DNA of 64,000 bases, taken from the NCBI RefSeq assembly GCF_003001815.1, contig NZ_PVMZ01000005.1, positions 248,001-312,000 on the forward strand, written 5' to 3'. Of the stretch, positions 28,597-37,319 are shown one piece after another. Positions within the stretch are counted from its first letter, which is position 1. Each line of letters begins with the position of its first letter. Below the pieces are notes generated by a model. That model saw only the letters and a program-made list of their open reading frames with translations, ran no database searches and was not told the DNA's origin. This DNA comes from Actinoplanes italicus (lineage in GTDB: Bacteria > Actinomycetota > Actinomycetes > Mycobacteriales > Micromonosporaceae). The translations under genes were made by a program, and so were the position numbers.

Positions 28597-30534
28597 ATGA
28601 CGAGCTGGGAAGCCGGGACGACGGCACAGACGGTTCCCGCCTCCCTGATTCCGCGTCCCCGGCCGGCTCCCGATCCGCTGCGCGGCGTCGCGGCCGGCAC
28701 CGACCCGTGGTGGATGGACACCATGGACGCGGTGATCCGCACCTGCGCCGCGCACGGCCGGACGGATCTCGCCGAACGCCTCGCCCGCCGCCGGGCCCGC
28801 CTGCTGCACCCGCAGCTGCGGGTCCTGGTGGCCGGCACCGCTCAGCAGGGCCGCAGCCGGCTCGTCAACGCCCTGATCAACGCACCGGCGTGCGGGCTGC
28901 TGCCGGACGCCGACACGCCGGTGGCCACCGTGGTCCACCACGCCGACACGCCGGTCGCGCACCTGATCATGCGTGATTCGGTGGACGCCGACTGGACCGC
29001 CGCGGTCGGACTGCAGGCCCGGATCCCGCTCACCCCGGACCGGCTCGCCGCGTCGCTGGCCGAGGCCACCGCGACGCTGCCGGCCGGCGCGCCGGTGCAC
29101 GTCGACATCGGCGTGCCCCGGTCGCTGCTGGCCGGCGGCCTCGTACTGATCGACGCGCCCGCACTGTCGCCGGAAGCCGGGGACCAGGCGATCATCGCGG
29201 CCCGCGACCTCGCCGACCAGGCCGGCGCTGACCTGGTCCTGTACGCCTGCGAGGCGGGACGGCGGCTCAGCGACGCCGAACTGACCCTTCTGGCCGGGCT
29301 CGGCCAGATCTTCCCCGGCCTGCTGGTGGTGCTCACCAAGGCCGACTACGCCCCCGACTGGCGCCGGGACCTCGCCGAGAGCCGGATCCGGCTCAACCAG
29401 GCCGGCATCCCCGCCGCGGTGGCCGCCGTGTCGTCGTCGCTGCGGCAGCACGCGGTCCGCACCGGCGACGAGGCCCTCAACCGCGAGTCCGGGTTCACCG
29501 ATCTGCTCGTACACCTGCGGCGGATGGCCGAGGACAAACCGGACCGGCTGGCCCGCGCCACCGCCGGGGCACTCGGCCGGCTCGCGCTGCAAGAGCTCGC
29601 CGTGCCGCTGCGGACCGAGCTGGAGAACCAGGACGCCGCCGGCTCCTCCGACGCCGTCGCGCATCTGCAGGCCACCCATCGACGCCTCGACGACCTGCGC
29701 AAATGCACGGTCCGCTGGCAGAACAAGCTGTCCGACGAGGTCGCCGACCTGATGTCGGACATCGAGCACGACCTGCGCGAAGGCGTGAAGAAACTCCTCG
29801 CCGAGGCAGACGAGTTCTTCACCACCAACGATCCGGCCAAGAGCTGGGACGAGTTCGAGCCGTGGCTGAGCCAGTCCGTGCAGGACCTGACCCAGACCAG
29901 CGTGTCCTGGCTGGCCGAGCGCACCGAGTGGATGGCCCGCCGCACGGCCGGCATGTTCCCGCCGGAGGCCGGTGACGTGCTGCCGTCCACCGCGCTCGCC
30001 ATCACCGACGGCTCCTCGCTGTCGGACTTGTCGACCCTCGACGCGCCGCCCGTGGCGACCTTCACCCCGGGGCAGAAGCTCTTCATCGGGCTGCGGGGAT
30101 CGTACGGCGGGGTCGTGATGTTCGGTCTCGCCACCAGCCTGGCCGGAATGTCGCTGATCAACCCGATCTCGATCGGCGGTGGCGCCCTGTTCGGTGGCAA
30201 GAGCGTCCGCGACGAGAGCAAGACACTGCTCAAACGGCGGCAGACCGAGGCACGCAACGCGGTACGCCAGCACGTCGACGACATCTTCGCCAAGCTCAAC
30301 AAGGACGCCCGCGACAGCGTCCGCCAGGCCCAGCGGGCGCTGCGCGACCACTTCACCGCCGTCACCGAGGACATGCAGGAAGACGCCATGGAGTCGCTGC
30401 GCAACGCCAAGGCCGCCGCCGACCGGGACGCGGCCGCCCGGGAGGCGCACAACCGGCGGCTACGTGAGGAACTGGCCCGGCTGGCCGACCTGCACACCCA
30501 GGCGCAGGCACTCACCGAACGGGCCCGGGCTTGA
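28597..30534 (+). CDS. Dynamin-like GTPase, IniA-type
   Basis: 645 aa. The GTPase domain (about 73-300) has a P-loop GTAQQGRS (80-87) in which the invariant Lys is Arg, a G3-like LIDAPA (Asp186) and an intact G4 TKAD (247-250). Long helices form the stalk (320-450 and 545-645, heptad-rich with many Arg/Asp/Ala). A hydrophobic paddle at about 495-535 (FIGLRGSYGGVVMFGLATSL) should insert into membrane. Mycobacterial IniA is a dynamin-like protein that remodels membranes and aids tolerance to cell-wall drugs. The ATG is 32 nt after iniB, and the 3' end overlaps the next gene (TTGA). Confidence 0.88.
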   Translation: MTSWEAGTTAQTVPASLIPRPRPAPDPLRGVAAGTDPWWMDTMDAVIRTCAAHGRTDLAERLARRRARLLHPQLRVLVAGTAQQGRSRLVNALINAPACGLLPDADTPVATVVHHADTPVAHLIMRDSVDADWTAAVGLQARIPLTPDRLAASLAEATATLPAGAPVHVDIGVPRSLLAGGLVLIDAPALSPEAGDQAIIAARDLADQAGADLVLYACEAGRRLSDAELTLLAGLGQIFPGLLVVLTKADYAPDWRRDLAESRIRLNQAGIPAAVAAVSSSLRQHAVRTGDEALNRESGFTDLLVHLRRMAEDKPDRLARATAGALGRLALQELAVPLRTELENQDAAGSSDAVAHLQATHRRLDDLRKCTVRWQNKLSDEVADLMSDIEHDLREGVKKLLAEADEFFTTNDPAKSWDEFEPWLSQSVQDLTQTSVSWLAERTEWMARRTAGMFPPEAGDVLPSTALAITDGSSLSDLSTLDAPPVATFTPGQKLFIGLRGSYGGVVMFGLATSLAGMSLINPISIGGGALFGGKSVRDESKTLLKRRQTEARNAVRQHVDDIFAKLNKDARDSVRQAQRALRDHFTAVTEDMQEDAMESLRNAKAAADRDAAAREAHNRRLREELARLADLHTQAQALTERARA

Positions 30535-31946
30535 TCAGCGACGAGCTCGAACGGCGCACCCACGACCTGCTGATGCGGGCCGCGCAGGTGTACCGCGGGC
30601 ATCCGCACGCCGACCCGCGGCTGCGGCACACCGTGGAACGGTTCACCGGGCCACTGCGCCTCGCGGTCGCCGGAGCCGCCCGGACCGGCAAGTCGACCCT
30701 GGTCAACGCCCTGGTCGGGGAAACGGTCGCACCGGTCGGCCAGGCCGACTTCGTGACCTACCGCGACGGCACCCAGCCTCGGGCCTGGCGCCATCCGGAA
30801 CACGGCCGGCCCTACGAGGTGCCGGTCGCCCGCACCGCCGACGGGCTGCGCCTCGGCCTGGACGCCGCAGCGCCCCGGGCGGTCGTGCAATGGCCCAGCC
30901 GGGTGCTGCGGCGCACCGAGCTGATCGACACCGGCCCGTCCCTGACGCCCGCCCGCATCCTGCCCGAGACCGACGCCGTGCTGCTGCTCACGCCCCGGAT
31001 CGCCGAGCCCGACCTGGACTTCCTGCGAGCCGGCCGCGGCCTGCGCGGGCCGGCCGCGTACCCGGTCCACGCCCTCGTCGTGCAGAGCAGGGCGGACACC
31101 CACGGCGACGGGCTTCCGGACGGGCTCCTGGAGGCACGAAGGGCAGCCCGTCGCCGCCGCCGCGAGCCGCTGATCGCCTCGCTCTGCCAGGACGTCGTGG
31201 CGGTCTCGCCGCTGATCGGGCACGCCGCCCGGACGCTGCGTGACGACGAGTTCCTGGCCCTGGCCGCGATCGCCGCACTCCCCCGCGCCGACGCCGACCC
31301 ACACCTGCTGTCCACCGACCGCTTCACCGCGGCCGGGGCGCTGCCCGTAGTAGACCCGCGCACCCGGATCGAACTGCTCAGACGGTTCGGGCTCGGCGGG
31401 ATCCGGCTGGCGCTGGCATTGGTACGCACCGGTGCGGGCACGACGGCCGCGCTGGGCGAGCGGCTGCACGAGTACAGCGGCCTCAAGGACCTGCAGACCT
31501 CGATCGCGGAACTGTTCGTGGCCCGGCGGGCCGCGCTCAAGGCCCGGTCCGCGCTCATCGTGCTCGACCACCTGCTGCGCACCGAACGGCTCCCCGCGTC
31601 GGCGCAACTGCTCGCCGAACTGGAACTGCTGCTGGCCGGCGCGCACGACTTCACCGAGATGCGGCTGCTGTCGGCGCTGCGATCCGGGCGGGTGGCACTG
31701 CCCGCCGAGACGGCCCGCGAGGCACAGCGGCTGCTGGGCGGCGCCGGTACCAGCCTGGGCGAACGCCTCGGGCTGCCGACCGAGGCCACCGTCGACGACA
31801 TCTGGGCGGTGGCCGAGGACAGCGCCGAACGCTGGAGCCGGGAGGCCGGCTCGGGCGAACGCACCCCGGCCCAGCGCCGGGCCGCCGCCGTGGTGCTGCG
31901 CAGCTGCGAGGCGATCCTCGCCGACGGGACGGTCCCCGCGTCCTAG
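30531..31946 (+). CDS. Dynamin-like GTPase, IniC-type
   Basis: 471 aa from a TTG that overlaps the upstream stop, giving translational coupling. The P-loop AGAARTGKSTLVNALVG (G1 about 48-55) is canonical, G3 is LIDTGP (Asp133), but the expected N/TKxD is SRAD (186-189). The rest is helical (stalk-like, about 260-471) without an obvious membrane paddle. IniC pairs with IniA in mycobacteria; here the two GTPases appear to have complementary weakened motifs, consistent with a heteromeric assembly. Confidence 0.85.
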   Translation: MISDELERRTHDLLMRAAQVYRGHPHADPRLRHTVERFTGPLRLAVAGAARTGKSTLVNALVGETVAPVGQADFVTYRDGTQPRAWRHPEHGRPYEVPVARTADGLRLGLDAAAPRAVVQWPSRVLRRTELIDTGPSLTPARILPETDAVLLLTPRIAEPDLDFLRAGRGLRGPAAYPVHALVVQSRADTHGDGLPDGLLEARRAARRRRREPLIASLCQDVVAVSPLIGHAARTLRDDEFLALAAIAALPRADADPHLLSTDRFTAAGALPVVDPRTRIELLRRFGLGGIRLALALVRTGAGTTAALGERLHEYSGLKDLQTSIAELFVARRAALKARSALIVLDHLLRTERLPASAQLLAELELLLAGAHDFTEMRLLSALRSGRVALPAETAREAQRLLGGAGTSLGERLGLPTEATVDDIWAVAEDSAERWSREAGSGERTPAQRRAAAVVLRSCEAILADGTVPAS

Positions 31947-32042
31947 AGGGTTGGACCTCGTTCCGCCGGGGTGATCCCGTGAACGGGCTGCGAGACGACA
32001 ATCCGGTGCAGTGTCACCTTCGCCGTACCGGGAGCGACGCCC

Positions 32043-33260
32043 ATGCACGCAACGACGATTCTGGCCACCGCCGCGCTGATCTTCGCGTGGGGCATCGTCT
32101 CGGGCCGTCTCCAGCGCGCCGATCTGACCGCGCCGATCGTCTTCGTGGCGGCCGGTGGGCTGATGGCCGCCACCGGCCTCGTCAACACGTCGCCGGATCC
32201 GCGATACACGAAACCCCTGGTCGAGATCGCCCTGGTTCTGGTGCTGTTCTCGGACGCCGCCGGTGTGCCGTTCAGCGAGGTACGCCGGGACCTGAGCCGG
32301 TACCTGCGGCTGCTCGCCGTCGGGCTGCCCCTGACCGTCCTCGCCGGATTCGCGCTGGCCTACTGGTTCTTCCCCGGCCTCAGCCTCTGGCTCGCCCTGC
32401 TGATCGGCGCCGCCCTCGCACCGACCGACGCCGCACTCGGGCTCCCGGTCGTCGCCAACCCCGCCGTACCCAGAAGAGTGCGCGAGCTGATCACCGTCGA
32501 GAGCGGCCTGAACGACGGCATCGTCACCCCCGTGGTGATGTTCGCGCTGGCCGGCGCCGCCTCGGCCGAGGCGGTCAAGGGAGCGCCGACCTCTGCGCAT
32601 GCGCTCGCCGAGCTGGGCATCGGCCTCGGCGTCGGCATCGTCGCCGGAGGACTGGGCGGATGGTTGCTGAGGCTGGCGCGGAGTCGCGGGTGGGCCTCCG
32701 AGGATTTCGCGGGTATCGCCGTGCTCGCCCTGGCGCTGGTCGCCTACCTCGCCTCGGTCGCCGTTCACGGCAACGGGTTCATCGCGGCCTTCTGCGCCGG
32801 ACTCGCCTTCGGAGCCATGGCAGGCCCCCGGGGACCCGCCGAGCTGGTGTTCCTGGAACAGACCGGGGGCCTGGTGTCGCTGCTCGTCTGGCTCGTGTTC
32901 GGTGCGATCGCCATCCCCATCGTGCTGGAGTCGGCCAACCTCGTCACCGTGCTGTATGCGGTTCTTAGCCTGACGGTCGTACGCATGGTGCCTGTCGCGC
33001 TGGCCCTCATCGGCGCCGGGTTCGATCGCAAGACGGTGCTGTTCATCGGCTGGTTCGGTCCGCGCGGCCTCGCCTCACTGGTCTTCGCCCTGCTCAGCCT
33101 CGAAGAACTCGGGCCCGGCGCCGACCGCGCGGTCACCGTCATCGGCCTGACCGTGCTCATCAGCGTCCTCGTGCATGGTCTCACTGCCAACCCGCTGGCC
33201 GGCCGGTACGGCAGAGCCGTCACCCGGGATCCCCGATCCACCCCGGAAGACGTGCGATGA
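32043..33260 (+). CDS. CPA1-family cation:proton antiporter
   Basis: 405 aa, about 12 TM helices. Family signatures are FSDAAGVPFSEVRRDL, GAALAPTDAALGLPVV (the TD ion-binding pair), ITVESGLNDGIVTPVV (the ESGxND pair) and FIGWFGPRGLASLVFALL. It should exchange Na+ or K+ for protons at the cytoplasmic membrane. It is a single gene, separated from the ini-like operon by 96 bp. Its 3' end abuts the remnant integrase. Confidence 0.92.
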   Translation: MHATTILATAALIFAWGIVSGRLQRADLTAPIVFVAAGGLMAATGLVNTSPDPRYTKPLVEIALVLVLFSDAAGVPFSEVRRDLSRYLRLLAVGLPLTVLAGFALAYWFFPGLSLWLALLIGAALAPTDAALGLPVVANPAVPRRVRELITVESGLNDGIVTPVVMFALAGAASAEAVKGAPTSAHALAELGIGLGVGIVAGGLGGWLLRLARSRGWASEDFAGIAVLALALVAYLASVAVHGNGFIAAFCAGLAFGAMAGPRGPAELVFLEQTGGLVSLLVWLVFGAIAIPIVLESANLVTVLYAVLSLTVVRMVPVALALIGAGFDRKTVLFIGWFGPRGLASLVFALLSLEELGPGADRAVTVIGLTVLISVLVHGLTANPLAGRYGRAVTRDPRSTPEDVR

Positions 33261-33299
33261 TCGACTCGCTCCAGGCCGCAAACCGAAGAGCTTCCGGAG

Positions 33300-34160
33300 A
33301 CCCAATGCCGAGCGTAGCGGCAGCGAGGCGTCACGACTTGACCGACTGCAGTGAGCGGCCGGCCACCCCAACGAAGGTACGGGAGATCGTCACTCCCGAG
33401 CAGGTCGGCGACCTGTACGCGGTGCTGCCGGAGAACGAGTTCCGGTTCCTGGTCGAGACCGATATCGAGACGGGTCTCCACTGGGGGCGAGCTGACCGAG
33501 CTTCGGCCTCGAGACATCAACTTCGCCACTCATACGCTCCTGGTGAGCCGGGTGGCCGTCGAGTTGAGCAAGCGCCTCGACCCGTCGGGTGATCGCTTCC
33601 TGGTGAAGGAGTACTCGAAGGTCGAGGAGCACCGCCTACGCCCGGACGACCTCCTGTTCGCGATCCGCGACCCGGCGAACGCCACCGGTCCGAAACTCCG
33701 CGTGGTCCCCGACCGGGAGACGCTCGGCCTGACCGACCCGAACGACCATGGCCGTCAGTACCGTCACGGCACGTTGAGCGCCTACACCGCCGCAAAGTGC
33801 CGCTGCCAGCACTCCAGGGCCGCATTCGCGATCTACCGTTCCCAGCGCCGAGCCGGCGGCAAGAACCCCCGCGAGCCAAGCGAGACCTGACCACCGATGG
33901 CAACATCCCGCGCTCCTGGATCCGCATGAAACGTCTGGTACCCCGCCTTGGAGAAGGCCCAGATCGGCAGAGTCCGCATCCACGACCTACGCCACGCTCA
34001 CGCTTCCTGACTGTTGGTCGGCGGCGCAGATCTCCAGGTGGTGAAGGAGCGCCTCGGCCACGCCAACATCTCCACCACCCCGAAGTACCTACACACCCTC
34101 CCCGAAGCCGACGACGCCGCAGTGGACACCCTCTCCCGCATCCGTCGTCGCAGCAGTTAG
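33300..34160 (+). pseudogene. Tyrosine recombinase/integrase, multiply broken
   Basis: Recognisable phage-type integrase catalytic domain in pieces. The first block, VREIVTPEQVGDLYAVLPEN to ETGLHWG, breaks at a G5 tract (33483-33487), and the protein resumes in another frame as ELTELRPRDINFATHTLLVS. The block YRHGTLSAYTAAKCRCQHSR is typical of actinobacterial integrases. Frame changes follow near 33885 and 33930, then RIHDLRHAHAS, a TGA at 34008-34010 where Trp is expected, and LLVGGADLQVVKERLGHANI with the Tyr of KYLHTLPEAD. The first catalytic Arg (usually GLRWGEL) is His. It marks an old integrated element. Confidence 0.85.
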
Positions 34161-34292
34161 GCCAAACGCGAACCGCGGCGTGCGAGTGCGGCCCACCAAG
34201 AAATTGATTAACCACCCCGTCGAGATCACGCCGCAGATGCACAATCGAGTTCTATCAGCTACACGCTGAAAAATCATTTGGTTGCCGTCAGG

Positions 34293-35717
34293 TCATATCG
34301 GCTGGCCTGCGATGCGTTCGACTGCACGCTCTAGCTTTCCGATATCGCTCCAGCCATAAATATGTTTCACAATCTTCGGTAGCCGATCCGCAGCTAAGCC
34401 GGTGCGCATCAGGAGGCAAAGCCTTGTGACCTGGAATAGGCTATCTGCCAGCCAGTACAAGTCTGATCCGTCAAAGCTCTGACGATTATCATCAAGATGA
34501 GTGAGGTTGTTCCTCGCTTTTTTGACGGCTTTTACCCACATCGCGGTGTCCCCACCGACCAAGAAGGAGGCGAGACTTCCCAGTTCAGCTACGAGGTCGT
34601 TCAAACGGCGGTCGAGGTCGAAATCGTTCGCGTGCGCCATCACGTTCGTGAACCACTCCTGATGCTCCGGCGGCACCATCTGCTCGCGTATTGCCCGCCT
34701 AAGTTTGTCGAAACTTGACTGCGGCATGTACCTGCCTCGGCCAACGAAAGCTCGATGCAAACCCTCCGCCGCGGAGGATACGTTTAGGAATCTATTCTCT
34801 GCGTAAACACTTTGCGCCCGCATAGTCAACAGTGAACCGACGATAGGAGTAACGCCAGGCACTCGGTCGAGCCAAGTCGCGATCGCCGTAACGCCACCGA
34901 AGTCGTCCAAGGGGACGACAACCCTGTGAGCGTCTATTCGCTTTGCATTGAACTGCTGCCCTGGTTCGTGCATGCGCCTTGAATTCTATCGGACGACGCG
35001 TACCTTCAAACGGAGATCCGTTAAGATTCGTCACTGGGTGGTCCGAGCGATAGAGGCGCAGGCTTATAAATACGTCGGAGCGGTCTACGCACAGGGAAGA
35101 CAGACTCTGCAGATTTCCCGCATCTTCAATAATCTCGTCTAACGACGCTCGCTCATCATACTCGATCGTAAACTCTGGCCAATACTCGACAGCGAAGCGC
35201 TCAAGCTCAACATCATGTCGAGACCAGTGGAAAGCTAGGTCAATTTCACCGCGCGAGAATCTGGCATGGCTTCTTTCGGGAACATCTAGACGGCATGCAA
35301 TGTCACGCCGCTCAACGCCACCAACCGGGCGATCGTCATCCACCGTGATTGCTTTCCTATCGACCCATGGCGCCGCGTCTCGCAGGCGAACAATGACCGA
35401 CTCAAAGACGGTCTCTTCATCGGTTTCGAAGTGCCCTCCAATAAGGATGATGTTTGGCCTGTACAGCCTACGGTTCCCGTTGATGGTGTCGATCAGCGTG
35501 ACCTTTTGGCGATAATTTCCGTAGTCAAGAAGGCCAAGTATGCGGCGGCGCATACCACCTTCCTTCTCATGCTCTTCTCCGTTGGCATACGTTCCACCAG
35601 AGCTTCCGCGAGGGTTAGCGACGCACCGTCAACCGGGTCGAAGACCAGGCGGCCATACTGTTTCACGCCATACGGGCCGGGAAGCCAAAACTCTCCCGTT
35701 GAATCGAGTGCTTGCAT
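34293..35717 (-). pseudogene. apeA: ApeA-type HEPN abortive-infection gene, split by two frameshifts
   Basis: Three consecutive reading frames form one ApeA-like protein of about 470 aa. The start ATG is at 35717 (GEFWLPGPYG, GRLVFDPVDGASLTL). The second frame carries the ApeA N-terminal domain (RRILGLLDYGNYRQKVTLID, NIILIGGHFETDEETVFESV). The third carries the HEPN domain with the R-x4-H ribonuclease-type motif RNNLTH. The first frameshift lies near 35545-35600. The second, near 34965-34975, looks like a 4-bp insertion within GCGCATGCACG. The DNA is AT-richer than its surroundings, pointing to transfer. ApeA proteins give anti-phage protection; this copy should be inactive unless the frameshifts are sequencing errors. 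Confidence 0.8.
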
Positions 35718-35926
35718 TCTGTCGATACTATCCCCTGTTCAGGGATCAAGAATCGCCATAACGGGTGAAACCGGCGACGGCCGCTGACCATCCGGGCCGC
35801 ATGGTCACGTCTCCCTTGCCGACACTTCCCGAAGCCAACCCGCTGGCCGATATGGGCGCGTTGACATCCTGAAGAAGATCCGCGCGAAACGCTCTCTTGC
35901 CAACAAATCAGTCAGTTGATCGAGCT

Positions 35927-37189
35927 CTATCGGTCTCGCAATGCGAGGGGTGACAGGGTCACTGCAGCTTCAGCAATTCGACGACTGGTCTCGGTCTTGA
36001 GGTCCTTACGTGCCGAGTCAATCCAGCCCTCGACGCGGCTCACGCCTATGTCCTGATATTCAATGGCCTGGAGGAGCATCTCCAACTTGTCGGCGTCCTT
36101 GGCGCACAGCGCTTCGGGTGTCTGACGGGACTCGTACTCGTTGACAGCGGCGCGGACCGCGTCTCGGGAGCGGTTGGGCAACCGGTCGGTCTGGTCTGCT
36201 GTGATCTGGTAGGGGTCGGGCTTGGTCAGGTACGCGGTGGCAGTGTGCGGTAGGTCGCCGGTACGGGTCTCCTGGGTGTCGTGCCACAGGGCCAGGAATG
36301 CTGCACGAGCCGGGTCGGCGCCTTCCTCGGCCGCGATGAGGGCCGCGAGCTGGGCGGTGCGCATGGTGTGTTCGGCGACGGACTCGGGGTCTCGGACTCC
36401 GGCGTGCCACCAGCCGGTTCGGCGGATGCGCTTGAGCAGGCCGAGTTCGTATCCGAAGGCGGCGAGCACCTCGCCGAACGTGGACCGAACTACGGGGCGT
36501 TCGGTGAGCAGTGATGGGCGGGAGGCGATCAGGGCGTGGAGGGTGCAGATGTTCAGCGGCCGGTGCGGTGATGCCGGGTCGAGGCGCTCCAACAGGTGTT
36601 GCAGCAGCCTGGTGCCCGTCCACGAACGGGTGTCGGCGCTGAGCATGAACGCGTCGTCGGTCTGTTCGTCGCTGAGCTCGCCGATCCAGTAGGCCCAGTA
36701 GTTGAGGTTGGCCACCTCGTCGGACTGGTCGGTCATGTGGTCGACGAAGTCGTAGAGGTGGGAGCTGTCCCCGCCGACGGCCAGCGCCACGGAGGCGGAT
36801 CGGGCAGCCAGTAGGCCGGCGATGTCGTGGTCCGGCGGGCGGGTTCGGCCAGCGCGATGCCATTCGGTGCGGAGCCAGTCGACGGCCTCTGTCCTGCCGT
36901 CGAATCCGAGTAGATAGACGGCTTGGCGACGGAGAAGTGCCTCGTCGTCGCGCCGTGCACGGTCGGCGATGGTGAAGAGATAATCGAGGAAGCGGGTGAG
37001 TTCCTCGGCGCTCAGGGTCGGTTGGGCCGGGGGCGGTCCGCGCCGGGGCGTCCGGGGCTGGAACTCGTGCAGGTGTCGGGGCACCCGGCCGAGGATGGGC
37101 CAGAGGATCAGGTTGCCCGCTCGTCGCTGGAGGCTGCGGGCGACGAACTGGCGTTCTCGGGGCTTCGCCTCGCCCTTGCAGTCGGCCAA
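35927..37189 (-). CDS. HD-domain phosphohydrolase with N-terminal helical regulator-like region
   Basis: Up to 420 aa; the start is uncertain (TTG at 37189, or a GTG at 37087), with no ribosome-binding site at either. Residues about 58-240 (FLDYLFTIADRARRDDEALL to ANLNYWAYWIGELSDEQTDD) resemble the C-terminal region of some actinobacterial XRE regulators, but no helix-turn-helix precedes it. Residues about 255-400 are a YfbR-like HD domain with metal ligands in AEHTMRTAQLAAL, WHDTQETRTGDL and KDADKLEMLLQA, suggesting a 5'-nucleotidase or phosphohydrolase. The odd 5' end suggests loss or refashioning of a DNA-binding part. Confidence 0.7.
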   Translation of the reverse strand: MADCKGEAKPRERQFVARSLQRRAGNLILWPILGRVPRHLHEFQPRTPRRGPPPAQPTLSAEELTRFLDYLFTIADRARRDDEALLRRQAVYLLGFDGRTEAVDWLRTEWHRAGRTRPPDHDIAGLLAARSASVALAVGGDSSHLYDFVDHMTDQSDEVANLNYWAYWIGELSDEQTDDAFMLSADTRSWTGTRLLQHLLERLDPASPHRPLNICTLHALIASRPSLLTERPVVRSTFGEVLAAFGYELGLLKRIRRTGWWHAGVRDPESVAEHTMRTAQLAALIAAEEGADPARAAFLALWHDTQETRTGDLPHTATAYLTKPDPYQITADQTDRLPNRSRDAVRAAVNEYESRQTPEALCAKDADKLEMLLQAIEYQDIGVSRVEGWIDSARKDLKTETSRRIAEAAVTLSPLALRDR

Positions 37190-37319
37190 CCCACAGCGAC
37201 CCTGTGGGGCAACAGGGAAACCCCTTCGACGCGCTGCGGGATGCCGGCCCGGACCTCAAGTCAAAGCCTGAGCCGCCGATATCGCGGACATCGAGTGGGC
37301 GGGGCGTGGGGAGCGGGTT

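Noticed and set aside
22395..31946. Conservon (cvnABCD) cluster
   Set aside because: The NIT sensor resembles CvnA, but the roadblock protein, DUF742 protein and small GTPase that define conservons are absent.
29346..32768. 1140-codon open frame antisense to the dynamin-like genes and the antiporter
   Set aside because: It spans three well-supported genes on the other strand and has the composition of a shadow frame.
33261..35926. tRNA gene or direct-repeat attachment site for the integrase
   Set aside because: No tRNA-like cloverleaf or matching flanking repeat was found at either edge, so the island borders are not defined.
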